Numbered from the stretch's first letter, positions 19,583 to 28,238 are shown. The stretch is 64,000 bases of DNA from Glaciihabitans arcticus (GCF_004310685.1 NZ_SISG01000001.1:1-64000); one strand, 5' to 3'. Notes: generated by a model from the sequence alone, not told the origin. Numbers and translations are program-made.

Positions 19583-20551
19583 ATGAACACCGTCGACGCA
19601 GCGGTCATCCGCGCCACTCCGGTTCTCACCGCGCACTGCATCTCTCCCGGGGATCGCGCACGGGTTGGCGCCGCCGCGCGATCCGGAACCCTCGTGTGCG
19701 TCACTCGCGGCGCCTACCTGCCTCGCGACCTGTGGGAGCCGCTGAAGGAGGATGCCCAACACCGGGTTCGGGTGCTCGCCGCGGCGGATGTGCAGGCGGC
19801 CCGGGGTGCGCCGCCGATAGTGGCGTCGCACCTCTCGGCGGCGGCGCTGTGGCGTCTGCCCTGGGGTGGGATCTGGCCCACCACCGTGCACGTTGCCTGT
19901 GACGCGAGCGCCGGAGGGCGATCAAACAAGTCTGTGGTGCGCCACGTTACTGGCGTGCCCGACGGGCTCGAACTGATCGACGGTCTTCGGGTCGTGGGTC
20001 TCGGACATACTGTCACCGCCGTAGCGGCAACGTCGGGCTTCCGCGAGGCGGTGGTGCTGGCCGATGCGGCTCTGCGTCGCACCGAGCATCCGGTCGAGGG
20101 GTTGCCGCGTACTCTTCTCAGCGCCGAAAGCCTGGGTGTGCTTCAGGCAGAACTCCCCCTCCGTCACGGCTCCGCGCGCGCACGGGCCGTAGCGGCCTTC
20201 GCGTCGGGACTCGCGGATCGCCCGGGTGAGTCACATAGCCGGGTGAGCATGCGATTCGCTCGGATCCCGATGCCGGAACTTCAGGTGGAGTTGCGCGGGG
20301 CCAGCGGACGACGCTATTTCGCCGACTTCTGGTGGGAGGAGTTCAACCACATCGGGGAGTTCGATGGGAAAAGCAAGTACGTCGATCCCCAGTTCCTGCG
20401 TGGCCGCACTCCGCATCAAGTGCTCCTCGACGAGAAGTATCGCGAGGACGACCTCAGAGCGGCCGGGCACGGCTTCAGCCGCTGGGGTTGGCAGACGGCA
20501 CTTTCGCCCCGTCTGCTCGCCGACCAGCTGCGTCGGGCTGGCATCCCGTAA
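19583..20551 (+). CDS. Uncharacterised protein with AbiEi-like N-terminus and DUF559-like C-terminus
   Basis: 322 aa, soluble. The N-terminal part (about 20-60, ARSGTLVCVTRGAYLP) resembles the winged-helix found at the start of AbiEi-type antitoxins and related regulators, and the C-terminal part (about 225-320) carries the pattern FADFWWEEFNHIGEFDGKSKY, with acidic residues and a Lys like those of very-short-patch-repair/DUF559 nuclease folds. This two-part architecture is widespread as single genes in actinobacteria. No AbiEii-like toxin lies next to it. The 170 bp before it shows no clear promoter. Function unknown. Confidence 0.7.
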   Translation: MNTVDAAVIRATPVLTAHCISPGDRARVGAAARSGTLVCVTRGAYLPRDLWEPLKEDAQHRVRVLAAADVQAARGAPPIVASHLSAAALWRLPWGGIWPTTVHVACDASAGGRSNKSVVRHVTGVPDGLELIDGLRVVGLGHTVTAVAATSGFREAVVLADAALRRTEHPVEGLPRTLLSAESLGVLQAELPLRHGSARARAVAAFASGLADRPGESHSRVSMRFARIPMPELQVELRGASGRRYFADFWWEEFNHIGEFDGKSKYVDPQFLRGRTPHQVLLDEKYREDDLRAAGHGFSRWGWQTALSPRLLADQLRRAGIP

Positions 20552-20628
20552 TCGATGCAGGGTTTTGCGAACCGGGCGCGACCATCCCGAGCCGCGCGGT
20601 GAGCAAAAGCCAGCGCGGATGCGGCGCG

Positions 20629-22377
20629 CTACGAGATGTTGAGCAGCAGGTGCCCCGACGAGACCGTCGCACCCACCGACGCGTTCACGCCGGTGATAGT
20701 GCCGTCCTTGTGGGCGGTGATCGGCTGCTCCATCTTCATGGCCTCGAGCACGAGGATCAGGTCGCCCTTGACGACGACATCGCCCTCAGCGACGGCGAGC
20801 TTGACGATGGTGGCCTGCATCGGTGCCTTCACCGAGTCGCCGGTCACAGTCGACACGGCACCGCCGCCGCGACGCTTCGGGGCGGCCGCGTTGGCGACAC
20901 TCCCGGTCGCGGGCAGCAGCTTCGTGGGCAGCGATACCTCGATGCGCTTGCCCTCGACCTCGACGACGACGCTGTGGCGGGATGCCGCGGCCGCCGAATC
21001 CTGCAGCGACCCGCTCCACGGCTCGATGTCGTTGTCGAAGTCGGTCTCGATCCAGCGGGTGTACACCGAGAACGGGTTGGACGTGAAAGCAGGGTCCCTC
21101 ACGATCTTGCGGTGGAAGGGCAGCACGGTGGGCAGGCCCGCGACCTCGAACTCGTCGAGGGCACGGCGCGAGCGCTCGAGGGCGTCCTCGCGGGTGGCGC
21201 CCGTGACGATGAGTTTGGCGAGCAGAGAGTCGAAGGCGCCGCTGATGACGTCTCCGGTGGTCACGCCGCTGTCGACGCGCACGCCGGGGCCACCGGGGAA
21301 GCGCAGCACGTGCACGGGACCGGGGGAGGGCATGAAGTTCAGGCCCGGGTCCTCACCGTTGATACGGAATTCGAAGGAGTGTCCCTGCGGCACGGGGTCG
21401 CCGTATTCGAGCTTGCCGCCCTCGGCGAGTCGGAACTGCTCGCGTACGAGGTCGATGCCGGTGACTTCTTCCGAGACAGGGTGCTCGACCTGCAGGCGCG
21501 TGTTGACCTCGAGGAAGGAGATGGTGCCGTCCTTGGCGACCAGGAACTCGCAGGTTCCGGCGCCGACGTAGCCCACCTCCTTGAGGATCGCCTTCGACGA
21601 CGTGTAGAGCGCGAGGTTCTGCTCGTCGGAGAGGAACGGGGCGGGCGCCTCCTCCACGAGCTTCTGGTGGCGGCGCTGCAGCGAGCAGTCGCGGGTGGAG
21701 ATGACGACGACGTTGCCGAAGGCGTCGGCGAGGCACTGGGTCTCGACGTGGCGCGGTTGGTCGAGGTACTTCTCGACGAAGCACTCGCCGCGACCGAAGG
21801 CGGCGATCGCCTCGCGGGTCGCGGACTCGAACAGTTCGGGGATCTCTTCGCGTGTGCGGGCGACCTTGAGTCCGCGTCCGCCACCACCGAAGGCGGCCTT
21901 GATGGCGACCGGCAGGCCGTGGATGTCGACGAAGTCGAGCACCTCCTGCGCACCCGACACCGGGTTGAGGGTTCCGGGTGCGAGCGGCGCTCCGACCTTC
22001 TCGGCGATGTGCCGCGCGGAGACCTTGTCTCCGAGCTTCTCGATCGCGTCGGGCGAGGGGCCGATCCAGATGAGGCCGGCGTCGATGACGGCGCGGGCGA
22101 AGTCGGCGTTCTCGGCGAGGAAGCCGTATCCGGGGTGTACGGCATCGGCGCCGGAGCGGCGGGCGACGGAGAGGATCTTGTCGATGACGAGGTAGGTCTC
22201 CGCGGAGGTCGAGCCCTCGAGGGCGTACGCCTCATCGGCGAGCCGCACGTGGCGGGCATCCCGATCCTGGTCGGCGTAGACGGCGACGGCGGCGATCCCG
22301 CTGTCTTTCGCGGCGCGGATGACGCGCACCGCGATCTCTCCACGGTTTGCGATCAGGACCTTGGTGATTCGAGCCAT
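20629..22377 (-). CDS. accA: Acyl-CoA carboxylase alpha subunit (biotin carboxylase plus BCCP)
   Basis: Carboxylates its own biotin with bicarbonate and ATP and serves the acetyl-/propionyl-CoA carboxylases. 582 aa: biotin carboxylase domains over about 1-450 ([15 protein letters not shown] at the start, Gly-rich ATP-grasp loop [26 protein letters not shown]), then a linker and a C-terminal biotinyl domain with EAMKMEQP, biotinyl Lys548. AccA3-like. The partner AccD/AccE subunits are at 28-29.8 kb and the ligase BirA at 29.9 kb. A TAGGCT hexamer (22386-22391) lies eight bases before the start. Confidence 0.96.
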   Translation of the reverse strand: MARITKVLIANRGEIAVRVIRAAKDSGIAAVAVYADQDRDARHVRLADEAYALEGSTSAETYLVIDKILSVARRSGADAVHPGYGFLAENADFARAVIDAGLIWIGPSPDAIEKLGDKVSARHIAEKVGAPLAPGTLNPVSGAQEVLDFVDIHGLPVAIKAAFGGGGRGLKVARTREEIPELFESATREAIAAFGRGECFVEKYLDQPRHVETQCLADAFGNVVVISTRDCSLQRRHQKLVEEAPAPFLSDEQNLALYTSSKAILKEVGYVGAGTCEFLVAKDGTISFLEVNTRLQVEHPVSEEVTGIDLVREQFRLAEGGKLEYGDPVPQGHSFEFRINGEDPGLNFMPSPGPVHVLRFPGGPGVRVDSGVTTGDVISGAFDSLLAKLIVTGATREDALERSRRALDEFEVAGLPTVLPFHRKIVRDPAFTSNPFSVYTRWIETDFDNDIEPWSGSLQDSAAAASRHSVVVEVEGKRIEVSLPTKLLPATGSVANAAAPKRRGGGAVSTVTGDSVKAPMQATIVKLAVAEGDVVVKGDLILVLEAMKMEQPITAHKDGTITGVNASVGATVSSGHLLLNIS

Positions 22378-22385
22378 AGTTCCCT

Positions 22386-22391
22386 AGCCTA
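22386..22391 (-). promoter_or_regulatory. -10 element of accA
   Basis: TAGGCT on the minus strand with an eight-base gap to the accA ATG, giving a leaderless or near-leaderless mRNA. Confidence 0.4.
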
Positions 22392-22457
22392 TGGGGCAAT
22401 CGGGTCCGTCAATTTGGCGAGCCGCTACAAGAAAGGCGCGGCGGCACCTGCGAACAG

Positions 22458-23087
22458 CTACAAGCCGCGGTTCCACAGGCTGTGCCAGCTCACGTCGAAT
22501 TCGAGCAACAGGGTGCGCAACAGGGCGACCGAGAGCCCGACGACGGCGTGCGGATCACCGCGCACCTCGCTGATGAACGCGGCCCCGAGGCTGTCAATCG
22601 TGAACGCGCCCGCGACTTCGAGCGGCTCCCCGGTGGCGACGTAGGCGTCGATCTCGGCGTCCGTGACATCCGCGAATCGAACGAAGGATGACGACACCCC
22701 GCCCACCGCCCCGCGGAACGCCCCGCCCCGGTGGTCGATCAGCCAGTGGCCCGAGTGCAGCTGCCCCTCGCGGCCCCGCTGGGCGAGCCAGCGCTCGCGC
22801 GCGACCTCGGGCGTATGCGGTTTTCCGTAGACGACGCCGTCGAGCTCGAAGGCGGAATCCCCGCCCAGGATGAACCCGTCGATGGGTGCGCCGTCGACGG
22901 TACGGCCGACGACGGCTTCCGCCTTGAGCTGGGCGAGCAGCTGCACGTGGTCGGTCGGCGCGAGACTTCCTGCGATGGCGACGGCCATCTCCTCGTCGAC
23001 CGCGGGGTCGATGAGCAGCGGTTCGACGCCGGCCGCGCGAAGCGTCGCGAGGCGGGCGGGGGACGTGGAGGCGAGATAGAGACGCAG
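22458..23087 (-). CDS. maf: Maf-family nucleoside triphosphate pyrophosphatase, apparent CTG start
   Basis: House-cleaning NTP pyrophosphatase that hydrolyses non-canonical or methylated NTPs; 209 aa from 23087. The essential N-terminal motif (RLYLASTSPARLATLR) is encoded upstream of the first in-frame ATG (22988), but no ATG, GTG or TTG exists between an in-frame TAG at 23097-23099 and the motif. The only plausible initiator is CTG at 23085-23087, which sits where related proteins have Met and follows AGGAG by six bases. A start at 22988 would delete the catalytic Ser/Arg motif. The rest (GGDSAFELDG, then HSGH and a late DIxGLP-like region, here VVGLSVALL) fits the family. Confidence 0.8.
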   Translation of the reverse strand: MRLYLASTSPARLATLRAAGVEPLLIDPAVDEEMAVAIAGSLAPTDHVQLLAQLKAEAVVGRTVDGAPIDGFILGGDSAFELDGVVYGKPHTPEVARERWLAQRGREGQLHSGHWLIDHRGGAFRGAVGGVSSSFVRFADVTDAEIDAYVATGEPLEVAGAFTIDSLGAAFISEVRGDPHAVVGLSVALLRTLLLEFDVSWHSLWNRGL

Positions 23088-23093
23088 CGTGAA

Positions 23094-23103
23094 CTCCTAT
23101 GCT
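23094..23103. promoter_or_regulatory. Overlapping divergent -10 elements of maf and the RNA methyltransferase gene
   Basis: On the plus strand TATGCT (23098-23103) ends six bases before the ATG at 23110. On the minus strand TAGGAG (23094-23099) ends six bases before the CTG at 23087. The two hexamers share the central TA, so one site could fire in both directions with leaderless transcripts. Confidence 0.45.
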
Positions 23104-23109
23104 CGAAGG

Positions 23110-24339
23110 ATGGGTGAGATGCAGGGTAAGACGCTTGAGATCGACGTTACCAACATTGCGCACGGAGGTGTCTCCGTCGCGCGTCACGACGGTCGGGTGA
23201 TCTTCGTGAGTGACGCGATCCCGGGGGAGCGCGTGAAGGCGCGCATCACCGAGGACTCGAAGAAGTCATTCTGGCGGGCCGAGACCGTGTCCGTCGTGGA
23301 GCCGAGCGAGCACCGACGACCGCACGTCTGGGCGGCTGCTTCGCTCGACCGGGTTCCCGAGGAGCGCGCGGGCGGCGCGGAATTCGGGCACATCACCCTC
23401 GATCACCAGCGAGAGCTCAAGCGACAGGTGCTCGAGGATTCGATGCAGCGGATGGGCCGCACCACCATCGAGCACACGCCCGTCGAGGGCCTCGAGGGAA
23501 GCGACGACGGCACCGGCTGGCGCACCCGCGTGCGCCTGCACGTCGACGAGTACGGCCGCGTCGGCCCGTACGCGGCGCGCTCGCACCGCGTCATCGAGGT
23601 CGACGACCTTCCGCTCGCGACCGCGGCGCTGAACGAGGCGGCGCCGCTCCGGCAGCTGTTCGCGGGGGAGGAGCACGTGGACGTGCTCTCGCCGTCCACG
23701 GGAGGCGCCCGACTCATCGTGGGCACGCAGAAGCCGACCACCATCACCGAAGTCGTGGGGGAGAGGGAGTTCCGACTGGCCGACTCGGGCTTCTGGCAGG
23801 TGCACGAGCATGCGGCATCCACACTCACCACTGCGGTTCAGGAGGCGATCGACGGCGACCGGTTCGACCCGCGCGCCCACAACCTCGACCTGTACGGCGG
23901 TGTCGGGCTGCTCGCTGCCGCCGTCGCCGACCGGTTCGGACCAGCCACCCAGATCACGAGTGTCGAGAGCGATTCCGCCGCAACGGATTTCGCCGCGGGC
24001 AACCTCGTCGAGTGGATCGGGGCCAACGCGCAGACGGGTCGGGTGGAGCGCTGGGTGCGTGAGCTCGCGGCATCCGCCACTGCCATCGACAAGGGGCGCC
24101 TGCGCAACGCGACGATCGTGCTCGACCCGCCCCGTTCGGGCGCCGGCAAGGAGGTCGTGGCGAGCCTCGCCGCCCTCGCCCCCGCGCAGCTGGTCTACGT
24201 GGCCTGCGACCCTGTCGCCCTATCGCGGGATGTCGCACTGTTCGCCGAGCGCGGCTACGAGCTCGTGCGGCTCCGCGCTTACGACCTGTTTCCGAACACC
24301 CACCACTTCGAGGCGGTCGCCACTCTCGTGCGCAGCTGA
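23110..24339 (+). CDS. TRAM-domain class I SAM-dependent RNA methyltransferase (TrmA/RlmC/D family)
   Basis: Likely a uracil-C5 methyltransferase of rRNA or tRNA, 409 aa. An N-terminal TRAM domain (about 1-65, starting MQGKTLEIDVTNIAHGG) is followed by a Rossmann methyltransferase domain with LDLYGGVGLLAAAVADRFG (SAM site), VLDPPRSGAGKE and the catalytic-Cys motif VYVACDPVALSRD. The 4Fe-4S ligand pattern of RlmD is not evident. The ATG at 23110 is chosen for its leaderless promoter; GTG at 23089 precedes the -10. Specific target not predictable. Confidence 0.9.
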   Translation: MGEMQGKTLEIDVTNIAHGGVSVARHDGRVIFVSDAIPGERVKARITEDSKKSFWRAETVSVVEPSEHRRPHVWAAASLDRVPEERAGGAEFGHITLDHQRELKRQVLEDSMQRMGRTTIEHTPVEGLEGSDDGTGWRTRVRLHVDEYGRVGPYAARSHRVIEVDDLPLATAALNEAAPLRQLFAGEEHVDVLSPSTGGARLIVGTQKPTTITEVVGEREFRLADSGFWQVHEHAASTLTTAVQEAIDGDRFDPRAHNLDLYGGVGLLAAAVADRFGPATQITSVESDSAATDFAAGNLVEWIGANAQTGRVERWVRELAASATAIDKGRLRNATIVLDPPRSGAGKEVVASLAALAPAQLVYVACDPVALSRDVALFAERGYELVRLRAYDLFPNTHHFEAVATLVRS

Positions 24340-24431
24340 GCCCGCGTGGGACGCGCCGAGGGGTAGACCAGACAGTACGATGTTGAACATAAGGCCGGGA
24401 TGTCGAGGTGTCTCCGGAGGAGAGTTGGTGG

Positions 24432-25136
24432 ATGGTGCAGCTGGAAGTCCCGACGCCCCAGGGCGCAGTCTCAGCGGCTACGGTGCGCGTAGCGGTCGTC
24501 GATGACCACGAGTCGGTTCGACTCGGACTCAAGGCGGCCTTCCTCGAGGAGGGGTACAGCTTCCTCCTCGCCGCCGCGAACGTGCAGGAGCTCGTCGAGG
24601 GCCTCGCCGGCCGCGAGTGCGACGTTGTTGTACTCGACCTGTCGCTCGGCGACGGTTCGAGCGTCACCGACAACGTCAAACGCGTGCAGGCCATGGGCTC
24701 GGCAGTACTCGTGCACAGCATCGCCGACCGGGTCGCCAGCGTGCGCGAGGCGCTCGCCGCCGGAGCAGCGGGCGTGATCCCCAAGTCGTCCGCCACCCGC
24801 ACCGTGATCGCCGCTGCGGCGAGCGTCGCACGCGGCGAAGTGCTCAATAACCTCGAGTGGGCGACCGCGATCGATGCCGACCGCGACTTCGCCAAAGCGC
24901 AGCTGGGTCGACGCGAGCGGGAGATCCTGCACCTGTACGCCTCGGGTCTGCCGCTCAAGCTCGCAGCCCAGCAGCTCGGCATCGGCTACTCGACGGCCCG
25001 CGAATACCTCGACCGCATCCGGGTGAAGTACGTCGAGGTCGGTCGCCCCGCGCCGACCAAGGTCGACCTGCTCCGTCGTGCCGTCGAGGACGGGATCCTG
25101 CCTGGGCTCGACCCGGATGGCGGAGATGGCGACTAG
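24432..25136 (+). CDS. NarL/LuxR-family response regulator
   Basis: 234 aa with an N-terminal receiver domain (acidic pair Asp24-Asp25, phospho-acceptor Asp69 in VVVLDLSLGDGSS, Lys in VIPKSS) and a C-terminal LuxR-type helix-turn-helix (LGRREREILHLYASGLPLK). An extra polar stretch of about 15 residues precedes the receiver. ATG 24432 follows GGAGGAGAG at good spacing. The gene overlaps the histidine kinase start by 20 bases, and a third sensor-like gene follows, so the three form one signalling operon. Target genes unknown. Confidence 0.92.
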   Translation: MVQLEVPTPQGAVSAATVRVAVVDDHESVRLGLKAAFLEEGYSFLLAAANVQELVEGLAGRECDVVVLDLSLGDGSSVTDNVKRVQAMGSAVLVHSIADRVASVREALAAGAAGVIPKSSATRTVIAAAASVARGEVLNNLEWATAIDADRDFAKAQLGRREREILHLYASGLPLKLAAQQLGIGYSTAREYLDRIRVKYVEVGRPAPTKVDLLRRAVEDGILPGLDPDGGDGD

Positions 25137-26382
25137 GGCGCCAGCCCTCCGCGGCCTCCCCTCGGGCAAGCCGCAGCGCACGCCCATCAGCCGCACCCAG
25201 GTCGAGGCCGTTATCTCGCGCTCGGTCGCGGCTTTCGGTGTGGTCTTCGTTCTGCAGACCTTCCCGCAGTTCGTGGAACAGTCGCATAACGCGCATCCGG
25301 TGTGGCTCGTGGCGATCGCCTCGGCCGTGTTCGGCAGTATCTTCGTGGCACTCTCGCTCTCCATGCTCGGTCGCGGGGTGCGCATCGCCCACGCGAGCGT
25401 CGCGATCATCTACCTCGTCGGGCTGTGCACCTGGCCGCTCGCGGTCACCGACCCGACCCCTGACCCGCTCGGTCGCCACTGGCTGTACTACCTGTTGACC
25501 GTCGCTACGGCGACCGCAGCGATCGGGTTGCCGGCCCGTCTCGCGACCGTCTATCTGTTTGTGGTTCCGACGCTCTACGGGGTGTTCAGGATGTCCGCGG
25601 CCGGCGGCTACGGCTCTTGGGAGCAGTCGGTGCTGGATGCGATCTACGCGATGATCCTGGGCGGTGCCATCATCGTGATCATCACCATGCTGCGCGCCGC
25701 GGCTGCCGCGGTCGACTCGGCCCAGGCGGCAGCGCTCGACCGCTACTCGCACGCCGTGCGCCAGCACGCCACGGAGGTCGAGCGCGTGCAGGTCGACTCC
25801 ATCGTGCACGACAGCGTGCTCACGACCCTGCTTTCCGCGGCCCGCGCGTTCACCCCCGAGTCGAAGGCGCTCGCGGCGCGGATGGCGGGCAATGCGATCG
25901 GCCACCTGCGCGAGGCCGCGCTCGTGAGCCCCGATGACGGCAGCACGGTACGGATCAGCGCGGTCTCGACCCGCATCACCGAGGTCGCCGCGACGATGGC
26001 CGCCCCGTTCGAGGTGCGCACGCGCTCCCTCGCGGCGTGGACGATGCCCGTGCTCGCCGCTGAGGCGCTCTACGCGGCATCGGTGCAAGCGATGCTCAAC
26101 AGCATCCAGCACGCCGGTGGCGCGCCCTCGGTGCGCCGCTGGGTGACGATCCGTGGCGGAACACCGCACGGCATCGAGATCGAGGTCGGTGACACCGGCG
26201 CGGGCTTCTCGCTCATCGACGTGCCGACCGAGCGTCTCGGCGTGCGCGTGTCGATCCTCGAGCGGGTCGCGAACGCGGGCGGCGTCGCCGAGATCGACTC
26301 CGTCGCGAACGAGGGCACGGTGGTCACCATCCGCTGGCCGCGCAACGATCCCGCCCCGCCGCTCATCGAGGACGAGCCGTGA
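25117..26382 (+). CDS. Sensor histidine kinase (DesK/NarX-like)
   Basis: 421 aa: six hydrophobic helices (about 32-195) with short loops, a coiled-coil-like linker, then a HisKA_3-type H-box with His231 in IVHDSVLTTLLS and a C-terminal HATPase domain (N-box NSIQHAG, G-boxes DTGAGFS and NEGTVVTIRW). No extracellular sensory domain, so the stimulus is probably membrane-associated. The start lies inside the regulator gene; ATG 25126 is an alternative. It would phosphorylate the preceding response regulator. Confidence 0.88.
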   Translation: MAEMATRAPALRGLPSGKPQRTPISRTQVEAVISRSVAAFGVVFVLQTFPQFVEQSHNAHPVWLVAIASAVFGSIFVALSLSMLGRGVRIAHASVAIIYLVGLCTWPLAVTDPTPDPLGRHWLYYLLTVATATAAIGLPARLATVYLFVVPTLYGVFRMSAAGGYGSWEQSVLDAIYAMILGGAIIVIITMLRAAAAAVDSAQAAALDRYSHAVRQHATEVERVQVDSIVHDSVLTTLLSAARAFTPESKALAARMAGNAIGHLREAALVSPDDGSTVRISAVSTRITEVAATMAAPFEVRTRSLAAWTMPVLAAEALYAASVQAMLNSIQHAGGAPSVRRWVTIRGGTPHGIEIEVGDTGAGFSLIDVPTERLGVRVSILERVANAGGVAEIDSVANEGTVVTIRWPRNDPAPPLIEDEP

Positions 26383-27428
26383 GGATCGGGGTGCCCCGCC
26401 AGCTGATCGTCGGCATGGCGGCACTCTTCTCGCTCTATCACGTGATCCTCGGCATCTACGCGCTCGGCATCCCGCGCTCGCCGTACCCGATCCTCGTCGC
26501 CATGGGCCTCTACCTCGTGGCGACCGTGCTGAGCCTGCTGCCGGGCCGCACGTTCCGCATGCCGATCTGGCTGGCCGCCTTCAACGTGGCCGTCGTTGTC
26601 GCCGTCCCGCTGCTGGTGACCCAGGAACTCGACCCCGAGCGTGTGGGCGGCAACGGCTACGCGACCTGGTACGTCGCCGCCATGGGCACGATCATGACGA
26701 TCACCTCGACGAGGCGCCGCCACCTGTTCGCCTGGATCGGCATAGCGTTCCTCGTGCTGCAGAGTCTCGCCTGGGCCGGGCCCGCTTCGCTCGGCACCCT
26801 CGGTGTCATCGGCAGCGTCTCCTGGGTCGCCGTCTCCCACGTGCTCAGTCGGGGCATGGCCAAGGCGACGAAGGACGCCCAGCGCTTCGCTCTCGCCGAG
26901 CGCGAGGCGACCGACTGGCAGGCCGCGCAGGAGGCCCACGTCTTCGAGCGGCAGTTCCGTCTCGGGCAAACCAGCTCGAGTGCCCTGCCGATGTTGCGCC
27001 GCATCGAGGAGAGCGGTGGCGAGCTCAATGCCCCCGAACGCCTCGAGTGCCTTTTTCTCGAGGGTGCGATTCGGGATGAGATTCGCGGCCGAAAGCTCCT
27101 GAGCGACGACGTGCGCGAGGCGGTCCGCCTCGCGCGCCGCCGCGGTGCAACGGTCACCCTCCTCGACGAGGGCGGCCTCGACGACCTCTCCGATCGCGAG
27201 CTCGAGCGCGTGCACACCCGTGTCGCGGCTGCGGTGCGTTCGACCGAGGCTGACACTCTCATCGTGCGCACGGCCTCCGAGAGCTCGGAGACCGCCGTCA
27301 CGGTCGTGGGCCTGCGGAGTGTCTCCGACCCCGCAGCGGACGCCGAGACCGACGGCCTCGGGCACGAGGCCCACGAGGACGACGAGGTTGACCTCTGGCT
27401 CGAGATCGCCCGTACCGAGAATTCCTGA
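26379..27428 (+). CDS. Second sensor-like membrane protein with degenerate kinase core
   Basis: 349 aa, GTG start overlapping the kinase stop (GTGA). Six transmembrane helices (about 8-165) precede a cytoplasmic part containing RQFRLGQTSSSALPMLRRI and EGAIRDEIRGRKLLSD, which resemble the dimerisation/ATPase region of actinobacterial DesK-like kinases, but there is no recognisable H-box histidine and no G-box motifs. It may be a pseudokinase modulating its neighbour. No function is known to me; membrane topology and operon membership are the solid facts. Confidence 0.7.
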   Translation: MRIGVPRQLIVGMAALFSLYHVILGIYALGIPRSPYPILVAMGLYLVATVLSLLPGRTFRMPIWLAAFNVAVVVAVPLLVTQELDPERVGGNGYATWYVAAMGTIMTITSTRRRHLFAWIGIAFLVLQSLAWAGPASLGTLGVIGSVSWVAVSHVLSRGMAKATKDAQRFALAEREATDWQAAQEAHVFERQFRLGQTSSSALPMLRRIEESGGELNAPERLECLFLEGAIRDEIRGRKLLSDDVREAVRLARRRGATVTLLDEGGLDDLSDRELERVHTRVAAAVRSTEADTLIVRTASESSETAVTVVGLRSVSDPAADAETDGLGHEAHEDDEVDLWLEIARTENS

Positions 27429-27618
27429 GATTCGACCAATCCGACCGGTCGGGGTCACCGAATACGTTCTGGGAATCATGTGTGCGCCAGCGTGGGCGTG
27501 GGTCGGAGCGTCCGGGGGGAAGCCGCGAGCGGGATCGATCCGCTGTACGTGACACGCTCGCGACGTGCCTAGAGAAGCGCGGCCCGGGAGGTCACGGGCA
27601 CGGCATGCGTTTAACGCA

Positions 27619-27646
27619 AAAAGGCCGGAACGATGTTCCGGCCTTT
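27619..27646 (+). terminator. Terminator of the response-regulator operon
   Basis: A perfect 12-bp stem, AAAGGCCGGAAC (27620-27631) with GTTCCGGCCTTT (27635-27646), closes on a 3-base loop about 190 bp after the last gene. A-rich 5' flank and T-ending 3' arm make it usable in both directions, but the U tract is only three long. Confidence 0.7.
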
Positions 27647-27657
27647 CGCGAAGATCC

Positions 27658-27692
27658 GAGTCAGGGCGATAACCCGAATATCGCCCTGACTC
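27658..27692. repeat. Perfect 14-bp inverted repeat
   Basis: GAGTCAGGGCGATA (27658-27671) and its exact complement (27679-27692) flank a 7-base loop. It lies 11 bp after the previous hairpin. No U tract follows on either strand. It could be a second terminator-like structure, an RNA stem or a protein-binding palindrome. Confidence 0.7.
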
Positions 27693-27701
27693 GCCCCCAA
27701 A

Positions 27702-27733
27702 TTATTAGCCCGCTTACCCTAGTCGGCTAATAA
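27702..27733. repeat. Perfect 9-bp inverted repeat
   Basis: TTATTAGCC (27702-27710) pairs exactly with GGCTAATAA (27725-27733) across a 14-base loop. It is the third palindrome within 115 bp and is AT-rich compared with the genome. Confidence 0.6.
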
Positions 27734-27810
27734 CTGGTGATGTAACTCTTACGAGAGACACCTAGCAAGATCTATAGTGCTACGTCGGAACCCCCTCCAC
27801 AGTCGTCATT

Positions 27811-27831
27811 TAGGGGGACAGTAGGGGGACA
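27811..27831. repeat. Tandem TAGGGGGACA repeats
   Basis: Two exact copies of TAGGGGGACA at 27811 and 27822 (11-bp period), followed by related G-runs AAAAGGGGTCA and TCGGGGTCA. Short G-rich direct repeats such as these occur at recombinase arm sites, but I cannot show that here. Confidence 0.55.
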
Positions 27832-27989
27832 AAAGGGGTCATCGGGGTCAAAAAACCCAGCAATTCATTGGAATCCCGCGCCACACGGCCGCTGATTCCG
27901 GGGTACAAACCGTCCAAGTCGGTGCGGATGGTCCGTCTACCCCAACGGGTCTGCACGTAAACAACAGATGTCGCTTCGGATTTCGTTGT

Positions 27990-28234
27990 TCAGGCCGAAA
28001 AACTGCGCCAGGCGCCCTGTCCGGGCGCGATCGTGGAACGGATCGGTCGCTGCGAGATCGCCCACGCGCTCGGCCCGGTGTGGGCGAGGCGTCCCTGCTC
28101 CGCGGAGAGCTCGTCGAGCACCCCGGTCAGAACGGCCGTCACCGCGGCAAGCTCGGCGGGAGTCGGGTTGCCCGCGACGATGCGGAACTCGGGAGCCGCG
28201 GCATCCGGAGCTGCTTCATGATCTGCAGGCCGGG

Positions 28235-28238
<4 letters not shown>
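27990..28238 (-). CDS. accE: Acyl-CoA carboxylase epsilon subunit
   Basis: 82-residue epsilon subunit that in actinobacteria stabilises and activates the alpha-beta carboxylase complex. The family core is visible: [20 protein letters not shown] (about 18-37) and the C-terminal [21 protein letters not shown] block with its tryptophans. Its ATG overlaps the accD stop by four bases, so the two are translationally coupled. The frame stays open for about 58 codons beyond its TGA. Confidence 0.9.

Larger units (their letters stand above)
27429..27989. other. 560-bp non-coding region with palindromes and short repeats
   Basis: Between the convergent sensor operon and accE. No frame looks like a real gene. 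It holds three perfect inverted repeats (27620-27646, 27658-27692, 27702-27733), two direct copies of TAGGGGGACA (27811-27820 and 27822-27831) and a G-rich then A-rich stretch. From about 27,700 to 27,800 the base composition is clearly lower in GC than the neighbours. Possible explanations are paired terminators, a small RNA or the scar of an integrated element; none is proven. Confidence 0.6.

Noticed and set aside
27482-27730. An 82-codon frame in the non-coding region
   Set aside because: It runs through the terminator hairpin and second palindrome, lacks a ribosome site and has no family likeness.
27845-27899. Possible intrinsic terminator for accE (GGAATC with GATTCC, then six U)
   Set aside because: Only six paired bases with a large mismatched interior, and the U tract is about 15 bases from the stem, too far for an intrinsic terminator.
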